Positions 30,752 to 40,192 of a DNA stretch of 45,133 nucleotides are shown here, one piece after another (position 1 is the first letter of the stretch; each line of letters starts with the position of its first letter). The notes beneath the pieces are model-generated. The model was given only the letters and a program-made list of their open reading frames with translations. It was not told the DNA's origin and ran no database searches. Origin of the DNA: an uncultured Actinomycetes bacterium (lineage in GTDB: Bacteria > Actinomycetota > Actinomycetes > S36-B12); assembly GCA_903832025.1 (NCBI GenBank), contig CAIKZY010000084.1, forward strand, positions 1 through 45,133, in the 5' to 3' direction. Position numbers and translations under genes: made by a program.

Positions 30752-32703
30752 GGCCGCGCAGTCTGGCGGACCAGCTTCGGGCGTTCACCGATGACCAGTT
30801 GCACACCCTGCTCAGCGGCCGACTGGACCTGGCGTATCCCATCGCCTCGGACGTCACAGCCCTGGCCGCGCGAGCAACCACCGCCCCATCGGTTGCCCGG
30901 TGCCTGGAGCAGCGCAACGCACTGGAATTGTGCGTCCTGGCGCACGCCTGCACGCTGTCAGCCAATCAACCGGTCGCATTGACCGTCATCGCCGGCGCCG
31001 CAGGCAGGGGCGTCGAGGATCAGGAACTGCATCTGGCCATCGAAAGTGCAATCCGTGTCCTGCGTGACCTGGCACTGCTGTGGGGGGATGACGATCACCT
31101 ACGAGCCATCGCCGCCGCCCATGAACTCGCCGGAGTTCCAGGGCCCATGCCCTGGCCTATGCCCCGGCTGCCCAGCCACACCCTGCACGAGCAACGCTTT
31201 GTTGACGAGCAAGCAGGCCTGGCAGCGCTGCGAGCCGTGACCTGCATGCGCGAACTTCTGGACTTGTGGTCGGAATCCCCGCCACCACTGCTGCGCGGCG
31301 GCGGATTGGGCGTGAAGGACTTTGCGAACGTGTGCAAGGCACTGGCGATCGTGCCCGCCGAGGCAGCACTGTGGATCCAGTTGGCGGTCGCCGCAGACCT
31401 GGTAGCCGACAACGGGAACCCGGCACCTGCCTGGACTCCCACGGACGCCGTTGACGGGTGGACGCAATTACCCACCGTGCAGCAATGGCATCACCTGGCG
31501 GCCGCGTGGCTGGAACTCGCAACGATGCCGAGCCTTGCCGATGCAAAGTCCAATGTCTTGGCCGCCGATGCGGCTCGACGAGCCGTCGTGGACGCCCGAA
31601 CGGCAACCATGACCCTGGCAAGCACGAGCTCACCCGGCCAGGTGCTGGATGCAAACAGCCTGCTTGCAGTGTTGAACTGGGCACATCCGCGCAAGGCAAG
31701 CGAACTTCGTGACCAGACAGTGGGCGCAACCTTGGTCGAGGCGGACCTGTTGGGCATCGTGGCAGCCGGTGCCCTCTCGCAGGCTGGTCGGGCGCTGGTG
31801 GTCGGCGAGGATGCCACGCTGGCCATGGCGCAGTGGATGCCAACAGAAGTCGATCATGTCCTCATCCAGGCGGACTTGACCGTGATCGTGCCGGGTCCGG
31901 CAACCGCTGAGCTGGCGCGGCAGCTGGTGCTCGTGGCAGATGTGGAGTCTCGCGGGCATGCCACGGTGTATCGGCTTTCGGCACAATCGCTTCGGCGGGC
32001 ATTGGATGCCGGCTGGGATGCAGAGGGACTGCGAGAGTTATTGACGTCCATGTCATCGACCCCGCTGCCGCAATCGCTGGGATACCTGATTGACGACACG
32101 GCGCGAGCGCACGGATCGGTGCGCGTGGGATCGGCCGCCAGTTATGTGCGCTGCGATGAGATGTCAACGCTTGCGTATCTGCTGGCAGATCGCCGCTTGA
32201 CCGCATTGGGCTTACATCGTGTGGCAAGCACGGTCCTGGTCAGCGATGCCTCCCCTGCAGATGTCATCACGACCTTGCGCAGCTTTGATTACGCACCGGC
32301 CGGTGAAGGCCCGGACGGGCAGATCATGATCTCCGCGCCTTCGCGCCACCGCACGTCACCGCAAGCGCGCCCACTGGTCACCAAGACCGCCACCGCGCAG
32401 GTCAGGCGCGCCGTGGTGGCTTTACGCGAGCAGGGACCGGTTCCAGACGGCGACCATCCACCGATCCCGCGCAGCGGCAGCGCGGCATCGGGCGCCTTGT
32501 TGCGGGAGGCCGTCACCCACAATCGTTCGGTACGCATTGCCTATGCCGATGCCGATGGCACCACCGTGGAGCTGGTGATCGACCCCATTCGGGTCGGGGG
32601 CGGTTCGGTGACCGCCTTCGAGCACCATTCGGCCACCGTGCGCACATTCGCCCTGTCCCGAATCGCCGGCGTGGGCGAGCTCGCACCACACCGGGAGCAT
32701 TGA
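30748..32703 (+). CDS. Helicase-associated protein with WYL-like C-terminus (XPB partner)
   Basis: A 651-aa soluble protein. The N-terminus starts with RPRSLADQLRAFTDDQL followed by helical repeats; a Helicase_C_3 domain lies around residues 370-480 (VDHVLIQADLTVIVPGP); the last 80 residues resemble a WYL-type domain (NRSVRIAYADADG, VIDPIRV). No Walker motifs, so it is not itself an ATPase. Homologues (Rv0862c) accompany bacterial XPB helicase and probably regulate or load it. The ATG at 30748 is chosen for its ATGA overlap with the upstream membrane gene. Confidence 0.88.
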   Translation: MRPRSLADQLRAFTDDQLHTLLSGRLDLAYPIASDVTALAARATTAPSVARCLEQRNALELCVLAHACTLSANQPVALTVIAGAAGRGVEDQELHLAIESAIRVLRDLALLWGDDDHLRAIAAAHELAGVPGPMPWPMPRLPSHTLHEQRFVDEQAGLAALRAVTCMRELLDLWSESPPPLLRGGGLGVKDFANVCKALAIVPAEAALWIQLAVAADLVADNGNPAPAWTPTDAVDGWTQLPTVQQWHHLAAAWLELATMPSLADAKSNVLAADAARRAVVDARTATMTLASTSSPGQVLDANSLLAVLNWAHPRKASELRDQTVGATLVEADLLGIVAAGALSQAGRALVVGEDATLAMAQWMPTEVDHVLIQADLTVIVPGPATAELARQLVLVADVESRGHATVYRLSAQSLRRALDAGWDAEGLRELLTSMSSTPLPQSLGYLIDDTARAHGSVRVGSAASYVRCDEMSTLAYLLADRRLTALGLHRVASTVLVSDASPADVITTLRSFDYAPAGEGPDGQIMISAPSRHRTSPQARPLVTKTATAQVRRAVVALREQGPVPDGDHPPIPRSGSAASGALLREAVTHNRSVRIAYADADGTTVELVIDPIRVGGGSVTAFEHHSATVRTFALSRIAGVGELAPHREH

Positions 32704-32741
32704 GCCCACTTCTGGAAGGCGTGGACAGCGAGGCCATGCCA

Positions 32742-33866
32742 TCACGAATGCGTCAGGGATATCTCCGCAACAGCGCTGGTCAATTCGGCAATCACCTCAG
32801 AAATTGGATCGACACCGATACCGGCGCCCCTGGGCACCAGCAGTTGCCCGTCAACTAATTCGAACGGTGCAGTGATGTCCTGCGCGAAATACCGACTCGA
32901 TGCGCTGGTATCCCCGGGCAGGGTGAACCCCGGCATGGCCGCAAGCGCAACGTTGGCGGCACGACCGATGCCTGTCTCGAGCATGCCTCCGCACCACACC
33001 GGGACATCACGAGCCAGGCACATGTTGTGTATGTCCACCGATTCCAAGATGCCGCCGACGCGGCCGGGCTTGATGTTGATGATGCGCGCAGCACCGAAGT
33101 TCAGTGCCGCCTCGCACGTACCGAGGGAGATGATGGACTCATCCAGGCAGATTGGGGTGCTGCAACTCATGGCCAGTTCGACATGACCCACCCAGTCGTC
33201 CTCGGGCAGCGGCTGCTCAATGAGCAGCAGATCGAACTCGTCTAGCTCCCGCATCAGCGCGGTGTCGGTCCGCCGATATGCCTGGTTGGCATCGACCTGC
33301 AGCGGGATCGTCGACCAGGTGCTTCGCACTGCTCGCACCGGCTCCACATCCCAGCCGGGCTGAATCTTGAGCTTGATGCGCTTGTAACCCTGGTCGATGT
33401 AGCCTGCGACTTCGCTCATCAGGGCGTCGATGGATTGCGCTTCAGGGATGCCCACCGACACCCCTGCATCCACAGCCGTCTTGTCTGCGCCAAGGAAGTC
33501 GGCCAGCGATTGATGACGCTCGCGAAGCCAGGCGTCGAGGACTGCCGTGGACAGTGCCGTCTTGGCCATCACGTGGCCCTTGATCTCGTCAAGTGCCGCA
33601 CGCACCGCCTGCGGATTGGGATCGTGGCGAACACGGTCCAGGCGTGGCAGGAGGAATTCCAGCGTCACATCCCACGCACCATCGGTGTACTCGTGGGTGT
33701 AGCCGGGCCAGTCCATGGCCACGCATTCACCCCATCCGCTGATCCCGGTGTCCGTGACCGCCTCGACCAGATACGTATCGCGATGAGTCTCTACCGCCAT
33801 TGAAGTGCGAAATGGAGATCGCAATGGCAGTGCCATGCGGTGCAACTTGATGCGCTCGATCGCCAT
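32742..33866 (-). CDS. o-Succinylbenzoate synthase / N-succinylamino-acid racemase family enzyme
   Basis: A 374-aa enolase-superfamily protein with every catalytic residue of the MLE subgroup: KLK (Lys165, Lys167), metal ligands Asp192 (VDANQAY), Glu217 (IEQPL), Asp242 (LDES), and Lys266 (NIKPGRVGG). This group contains menaquinone MenC and promiscuous N-succinyl/N-acyl amino-acid racemases. No other menaquinone gene is nearby, whereas a COG3375 GNAT gene lies 23 bp upstream on the same strand, which favours the racemase role. The ATG at 33866 follows AAAGGAC. MenC activity cannot be excluded. Confidence 0.85.
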   Translation of the reverse strand: MAIERIKLHRMALPLRSPFRTSMAVETHRDTYLVEAVTDTGISGWGECVAMDWPGYTHEYTDGAWDVTLEFLLPRLDRVRHDPNPQAVRAALDEIKGHVMAKTALSTAVLDAWLRERHQSLADFLGADKTAVDAGVSVGIPEAQSIDALMSEVAGYIDQGYKRIKLKIQPGWDVEPVRAVRSTWSTIPLQVDANQAYRRTDTALMRELDEFDLLLIEQPLPEDDWVGHVELAMSCSTPICLDESIISLGTCEAALNFGAARIINIKPGRVGGILESVDIHNMCLARDVPVWCGGMLETGIGRAANVALAAMPGFTLPGDTSASSRYFAQDITAPFELVDGQLLVPRGAGIGVDPISEVIAELTSAVAEISLTHS

Positions 33867-33889
33867 GGTGTGCCGTCCTTTCGGAACTG

Positions 33890-34711
33890 TCAGGGGTTCG
33901 GATCGGAAAAGTGCAGGTGCTTGCCCGGCTTCATCAGGTACCGGCCATCGGCAGTGAAGCCGACGATGCCTTGTCCACGTCCTGCTGCCTGGCGAATCTG
34001 CTCGCGAACTGACAGCCGCCAATTGCCGGCAGCGGCAGCATCGGTGGAACGCAGTGCGCCGATGTCGGCTGGCGTTGCCACCGTCACCGCATCAGCACCG
34101 GCTTCAATGGTGCGCACATGCACCTGCCCCGACATCGCGGAAATGACCGCCGGGGCATCCAGTTGCCATCGAGTCACCAATCGATCGGTGGGATCGCCGG
34201 TGTTGATCGAGTCGTCAAGCTGGCCATAGAAATCCACGACATAGCCGGTGATGCCGGCAGCCAGCCGGGCCAGATTGAAATACGCATTTCGACGCATGAG
34301 CGGATCGAATGTCCAGCAGATGACATCCAGTTGCTGAGCCAGGGCCCACCACCGCTGATGGGCCTTGATCGCCATGCCGATGTGCCTGTCTCGATAGCCG
34401 GCAATGACCGCGGTGGTGTGCGAGTGCAGGTAGGTCTCCCATGCTCCCTCATGCAGGTGCCTGCCGATGAAGGAGATACACGACGCCACCGGCACCGTGC
34501 CGTCGTACGCCACCGATAGGTAGCCCCCAGCGTGTTCCATGGCTCGGAGGAAGTCCGGCTGTACCTGAGTGCCATGTTCGGTGCCCCACACCTGGTCAGT
34601 CACCCAGCGCACGTCCTCGATGCCGGATATGCCTGACACCGTGCGAATCTGGACGCCCGAGGCCTGCGCAAGCAGCGTGGCCTGTTCAAGGGCCAGTGAC
34701 TCCAGCAGCAC
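33890..34711 (-). CDS. COG3375-type GNAT acyltransferase
   Basis: A 273-aa protein. Characteristic COG3375 blocks are the HSHTTAVIAGYRDRHIGMAIKAHQR acetyl/acyl-CoA region near residue 100, WTFDPLMRRNAYFNL near 130, and GDPTDRLVTRW near 175. In Geobacillus a GNAT succinyltransferase of this kind works with N-succinylamino-acid racemase. The GTG start lies 50 bp from the divergent XPB start; no good ribosome site is visible. Acyl donor and substrate are inferred. Confidence 0.83.
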   Translation of the reverse strand: MLLESLALEQATLLAQASGVQIRTVSGISGIEDVRWVTDQVWGTEHGTQVQPDFLRAMEHAGGYLSVAYDGTVPVASCISFIGRHLHEGAWETYLHSHTTAVIAGYRDRHIGMAIKAHQRWWALAQQLDVICWTFDPLMRRNAYFNLARLAAGITGYVVDFYGQLDDSINTGDPTDRLVTRWQLDAPAVISAMSGQVHVRTIEAGADAVTVATPADIGALRSTDAAAAGNWRLSVREQIRQAAGRGQGIVGFTADGRYLMKPGKHLHFSDPNP

Positions 34712-34761
34712 GACGCCAACCTAGCGGTAACCTGGAGGGTCACCATCTGAAGGGAACCCGC

Positions 34762-36405
34762 GTGGGCGACGGTCCATTGATTGTCCAAAGCGACAAGACG
34801 CTGCTGCTCGAGGTCGATCATCCCGTCGGGGCTGAATGCCGACGAGCGATCGCTGCCTTCGCCGAGCTCGAGCGAGCACCGGAGCACATGCATACCTACC
34901 GGCTGACGCCGCTGGGACTGTGGAATGCCCGCGCGGCCGGCCATGACGCCGAGCAGGTCATCGACACCCTCATCCGCTACTCGCGGTACCCCGTGCCTCA
35001 CTCACTGCTGATCGATATCGCCGACACGATGAGTCGCTATGGCCGGCTGCAGCTGAACAACCACCCGGTCCATGGTTTGGTGCTCCAGGCCCTGGACGAG
35101 GCAGTGCTGGAGGAGGTCGTGCGTAGCAAGAAGATCGCGCCCCTGCTCGGAGCGCGCTTTGATGCGACCACCATCGCCGTGCACCCGTCCGAACGTGGTC
35201 ACATCAAGCAGGCGCTGGTCAAGCTCGGCTGGCCCGCCGAGGATGTCGCCGGCTATGTGGACGGTGAGCGTCACGCCATTGGCCTGGACACCACGGACTG
35301 GCAGCCGCGCCAGTACCAGACCGAGGCATCTGAGGGCTTCTGGCACGGTGGCTCAGGCGTGGTGGTGCTGCCATGTGGTGCCGGCAAGACCATCGTTGGT
35401 GCATTGGCGATGGCGTTGGCCCAGGCCACCACACTCATCCTGGTCACCAACACCGTTTCGGCCCGTCAGTGGCGAGAGGAACTGCTGCGACGCACGACGC
35501 TGACCCCTGATGAGATCGGGGAGTATTCCGGAGCCCGCAAGGAGATTCGGCCGGTGACCATCGCCACGTATCAGGTGATGACGACCAAGCGGCAGGGGAT
35601 CTATCCGCACCTGGAGGTGTTCGATTCCCGAGACTGGGGCTTGATCATCTATGACGAGGTGCACCTGCTGCCGGCGCCGATCTTTCGCTTCACTGCCGAC
35701 ATTCAATCCCGTCGCCGACTGGGACTGACCGCGACCCTTGTTCGGGAGGATGGCCAGGAGGTCGAGGTCTTTTCCCTGATTGGCCCCAAACGGTACGACG
35801 CACCGTGGAAGGACATCGAGACCCAGGGCTACATCGCTCCGGCGAACTGCGTCGAGGTTCGCGTGAGCCTGCCCGATTCCGACCGGATGACGTACGCGAT
35901 GGCCGAGCCGGAGGATAAGTACCGGCTTGCCTCATGCGCGCATGACAAGGTCTCCCTGGTGGAAGTCATCGCTGCCCGCCACCCCGACGATCAGGTATTG
36001 GTCATCGGGCAATACCTGGATCAGCTCGCCGAGCTTGGTGAGCACCTCAACGCCCCGGTCATCACCGGAGCTTCCAGCGTGAAGGAGCGCGAGCGCCTGT
36101 TCAGCGACTTCCGCCATGGCCTCATCCGAGTGCTCGTCGTGTCCAAGGTCGCCAACTTCAGCGTGGACCTGCCTGAGGCCTCAGTCGCGATCCAGGTCAG
36201 TGGCACCTTCGGCTCTCGCCAGGAAGAAGCCCAACGACTAGGACGCATCCTGCGTCCGAAGGCAGATGGACGAACCGCGCACTTCTATTCCATCGTGACG
36301 CGGGATACCGTTGATGCGGATTTTGCGCAACATCGGCAGCGTTTCCTGGCCGAGCAGGGGTACGCATACTCCATCGTGGATGCCGATGATCTCCGGACGC
36401 ACTAG
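34762..36405 (+). CDS. DNA repair helicase XPB (superfamily 2)
   Basis: A 547-aa 3'-5' DNA helicase. An N-terminal domain (1-180) with a damage-recognition-like region precedes helicase domain 1: Walker A PCGAGKT (about 204-210), DEVH box (298-301), GLTATLVREDG containing the RED motif. Domain 2 ends with the arginine finger motif QRLGRILRPK. Bacterial XPB unwinds and anneals DNA and is thought to aid repair. The GTG start has AAGGGA upstream. Its usual partner gene (30748-32703) is separated from it by the racemase/GNAT pair. Confidence 0.95.
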   Translation: MGDGPLIVQSDKTLLLEVDHPVGAECRRAIAAFAELERAPEHMHTYRLTPLGLWNARAAGHDAEQVIDTLIRYSRYPVPHSLLIDIADTMSRYGRLQLNNHPVHGLVLQALDEAVLEEVVRSKKIAPLLGARFDATTIAVHPSERGHIKQALVKLGWPAEDVAGYVDGERHAIGLDTTDWQPRQYQTEASEGFWHGGSGVVVLPCGAGKTIVGALAMALAQATTLILVTNTVSARQWREELLRRTTLTPDEIGEYSGARKEIRPVTIATYQVMTTKRQGIYPHLEVFDSRDWGLIIYDEVHLLPAPIFRFTADIQSRRRLGLTATLVREDGQEVEVFSLIGPKRYDAPWKDIETQGYIAPANCVEVRVSLPDSDRMTYAMAEPEDKYRLASCAHDKVSLVEVIAARHPDDQVLVIGQYLDQLAELGEHLNAPVITGASSVKERERLFSDFRHGLIRVLVVSKVANFSVDLPEASVAIQVSGTFGSRQEEAQRLGRILRPKADGRTAHFYSIVTRDTVDADFAQHRQRFLAEQGYAYSIVDADDLRTH

Positions 36406-36412
36406 GGATGAC

Positions 36413-36443
36413 TTACAACGTGATACCACTTTCGGTATCACGT
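36413..36443 (+). promoter_or_regulatory. Promoter and palindromic operator of the RHH/Doc module
   Basis: A perfect inverted repeat, ACGTGATACC and GGTATCACGT, separated by six bases, occupies 36418-36443. A promoter TTACAA, 17 bases, TATCAC (36413-36441) overlaps it, so a bound repressor would cover the spacer and -10. The predicted transcript start falls at about 36448, the antitoxin ATG itself, implying a leaderless mRNA. Autoregulation by the RHH antitoxin is the natural reading. Confidence 0.7.
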
Positions 36444-36447
36444 CGCC

Positions 36448-36651
36448 ATGGCCATGACCCTCCGGATCCCCGCCGAAGACTCCGCCGCCCTGGCGCGGAT
36501 CGCCAAACTGGAAAATCGATCGCAGCATGAGGTTGTCCTAGCGGCACTTCGTCAGTACGTGGAGTCCATGTCCCGGAAAGTCCTCATTCATGAGGTCATG
36601 CGGCGTGAACTGCCCCGTTACGCAGAAGCCCTCGAGCGTCTTGGTGAATGA
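36448..36651 (+). CDS. RHH (CopG-like) antitoxin of a Doc module
   Basis: A 67-aa protein. The N-terminal ribbon-helix-helix domain is MAMTLRIPAEDSAALARIA followed by NRSQHEVVLAALRQYV; the C-terminal 25 residues form the toxin-binding tail. It should neutralise Doc and bind the palindrome just upstream. The stop overlaps the toxin ATG (ATGA). The antitoxin frame is intact although its toxin is broken. A second in-frame ATG at 36454 is possible. Confidence 0.85.
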   Translation: MAMTLRIPAEDSAALARIAKLENRSQHEVVLAALRQYVESMSRKVLIHEVMRRELPRYAEALERLGE

Positions 36652-37071
36652 TCTACTTCACGCTCGAGGAATTACTCCACGTCGCTGAGCGGGCGATTGA
36701 CGCCCAGGTTGCGGTACGCGATTACGGGCTGCTGGAATCCGCGGTCGCTCGACCGCGAGCTTCAGTGTTCGGCGAAGATGCCTATCCCGACCTTCAATCA
36801 AAGGCCGCGGCGCTCAAAGGCCGCGGCGCTCTTGCTGTCGATCTGCAAGAACCAAGCCCTCGTAGACGGAAATAAGCGCCTCGCGCTGGCGGCCACAATC
36901 GTCATGCTTGGAATCAACGGCTGGACCTTGACCTTCACCAATGACCAGGCATACGACTTGATCATCGATGCCGCCGCCGGCAAGACGCTGGAAGTCAGCG
37001 ACGTGGCATTGCGGTTACGTGAGGGATCCTCGCCCATCTCGGTGATCTCGTTGCGCGAGCAATCCCACTGA
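36648..37071 (+). pseudogene. doc: Fic/Doc (death-on-curing) toxin, frameshifted by a 16-bp tandem duplication
   Basis: The first 55 codons read as a Doc N-terminus (YFTLEELLHVAERA, LLESAVARPRASVFGEDAYPDL, KAAAL). The frame is then lost at a repeated 16-bp unit and stops at 36875. The +1-shifted frame continues the family with LVDGNKRLALAATIVMLGING to the stop at 37071. Removing one repeat copy restores a single 135-aa Doc. Doc kinases phosphorylate EF-Tu. Even if repaired, the motif reads NQALVDGNKR, with Gln where the catalytic His is usual, so activity may be further reduced. Confidence 0.85.
36798..36831 (+). repeat. 16-bp tandem duplication inside doc
   Basis: The unit TCAAAGGCCGCGGCGC occurs twice in direct succession (36798-36813, 36814-36829) and continues two bases. 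Sixteen is not a multiple of three, so the extra copy causes the doc frameshift. Such an exact duplication could be lost by replication slippage. Confidence 0.95.
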
Positions 37072-37572
37072 GGCTTCGACGTCGAATCGGAAGTCGTCAA
37101 TGGTGCCCAGACCGGGAATCGGTATGTGCACGGTACCCAAGCTGCCCTGTCCATTGAAGTGCAGCAGGGATTCGGACACCGACAGTGCCAGATCCAGATC
37201 GACCTCAACATCACCGGCACGGGCAATGCCGTGAACCGATGACAGCTCGGACCCGCTGCCAGCGAAGGTCAGGTCATGCACCTTGTGCATGGAGATCAAG
37301 GTGCGCGCCGCCGCCTGCATCACGAAGTTGCCCATCTTGATCTTGTCCAGCGCGATCACGATATCCAGGTGCACGCGCTGCGGTTCCACGATGAGCCTGC
37401 CGTGACGAACCGGCGCACTGGCCTGCGCGGACATCAGCCCGACGCTGCCGCTTCGCAGGCGCACATCCCCGTCGCTGACCGACTGCAGGTTCCAGGTACC
37501 AAGCACCACCTCACTATGACCCATCGGCTCCATCAGAAGCGGGATCTGCGTATTGCGCTGTATGCGCGCCAC
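37015..37572 (-). CDS. Hypothetical protein, weakly YceI-like
   Basis: A 185-aa beta-rich protein without signal peptide or membrane helix, from a GTG start. The alternation of strands and the LDIVIALDKIKMGNFVMQAAARTL / DLTFAGSGSEL blocks faintly recall YceI lipocalin-like proteins that bind isoprenoids, but no diagnostic motif is clear. It overlaps the end of the doc remnant by 57 bp on the opposite strand. An alternative start is the ATG at codon 14. Confidence 0.62.
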   Translation of the reverse strand: MARIQRNTQIPLLMEPMGHSEVVLGTWNLQSVSDGDVRLRSGSVGLMSAQASAPVRHGRLIVEPQRVHLDIVIALDKIKMGNFVMQAAARTLISMHKVHDLTFAGSGSELSSVHGIARAGDVEVDLDLALSVSESLLHFNGQGSLGTVHIPIPGLGTIDDFRFDVEASVGLLAQRDHRDGRGSLT

Positions 37573-37641
37573 GAGAGTCAGTGATCATCCACTGACCCAT
37601 TTTCCGCCGTAGGCTCACACCATCCGAGCAAGGGGGCAGCC

Positions 37642-38151
37642 ATGCGATTGACGACATTGACCATCTCCACCGTTGCTGCACTGGTACTGACCGGGATTGG
37701 TGTGGCCCATGCGGCCACCACTCCCATCAAGTCCACCCATGCCTGCTCGCATGTCTACGCCGCCGGCAAGCCGACGACCACTCGCTATGCCTGCCTGGCC
37801 GTGAACGGCACCAGTGCACCTGCGGCCGCAGTGGTGCACTTCACGGCATTGCTTGGTCACAAGGCACTGCAGGCCACTGGGAACTGGACCGGCGGAAGCA
37901 ACACCGTCTGCCTGTCCCGGTACACCATCGTCAAGGGTGTCCTGCGAGAGAACATCATGAGCAACGCCTGCGCGTCGGTGTCCAAGAGTGGTGCCTGGGG
38001 CGTGCGGGTGAATCTGCATACTCCCGGCGGCTTCTATTACGGCCTGATGATGGGTCCATGTGCGGCCTCGCAATCCCTCTGCGGCAACGGGGATCCCGGC
38101 CTGGTCGGCGTGGACAGCACCCACGCGGTGTGGTTCACCACCGCCAAGTAA
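37642..38151 (+). CDS. Secreted Cys-rich protein of unknown function
   Basis: A 169-aa protein with a clean signal peptide (RLTTLTISTVAALVLTGIGVAHA, cleavage after AHA at about residue 24). The mature part has six Cys, enough for three disulfides, and is rich in Ala, Thr and Gly. It has an AGGGGG ribosome site before the ATG. I do not recognise a family. Stands alone, divergent from the YceI-like gene and convergent with groEL. Confidence 0.75.
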   Translation: MRLTTLTISTVAALVLTGIGVAHAATTPIKSTHACSHVYAAGKPTTTRYACLAVNGTSAPAAAVVHFTALLGHKALQATGNWTGGSNTVCLSRYTIVKGVLRENIMSNACASVSKSGAWGVRVNLHTPGGFYYGLMMGPCAASQSLCGNGDPGLVGVDSTHAVWFTTAK

Positions 38152-38357
38152 CCGCGAGTTTCTCTTCTGCCTGCTCGTGCCCGACCAAGGAGCCTTGGCG
38201 TTGGCATTTCCGAACACTTGGCACGTCCGCACTCACTGTGCACCATGCCAGGACCAACCTCGCGCACTGCGGCGGCCATCATGCCGTCCAAGTCCACACA
38301 CGCCATCGTCACGGTGGCGATGGCAGCTAGCGACACTTCGACGACTGCTTCACACAC
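38152..38357. other. Noncoding stretch downstream of the secreted-protein gene
   Basis: About 200 bp between the secreted protein and the repeat/terminator before groEL's end. ORFs on either strand here lack ribosome sites and family features. Nothing else recognised. Confidence 0.45.
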
Positions 38358-38392
38358 ATGTGCATCCACATAAGTATGTGCATCCACATAAG
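38358..38392. repeat. 18-bp tandem repeat
   Basis: The unit ATGTGCATCCACATAAGT is present twice in tandem (38358-38375 and 38376-38392, last base differing), directly before the groEL terminator hairpin. Each unit contains TGTG-N5-CACA, a short inverted repeat. Function unknown. Confidence 0.9.
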
Positions 38393-38393
38393 C

Positions 38394-38421
38394 AAGGGCG
38401 GCCCCCGAAGGGGCCGCCCTT
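38394..38421. terminator. Bidirectional terminator between groEL and the secreted-protein gene
   Basis: A perfect 12-bp stem AAGGGCGGCCCC / GGGGCCGCCCTT with a four-base loop. It lies 19 bp beyond the groEL stop (minus strand) and also downstream of the plus-strand secreted-protein gene. The stem is very stable; the flanking T-content is modest on both strands. Confidence 0.85.
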
Positions 38422-38440
38422 GTTGTGATTCTGGTCGGAC

Positions 38441-40185
<1,745 letters not shown>

Positions 40186-40192
40186 ATGCTCG

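Noticed and set aside
38037-38387. 116-aa minus-strand ORF downstream of the secreted-protein gene
   Set aside because: Overlaps the secreted gene and the tandem repeat, which supplies its N-terminus; no start signal.
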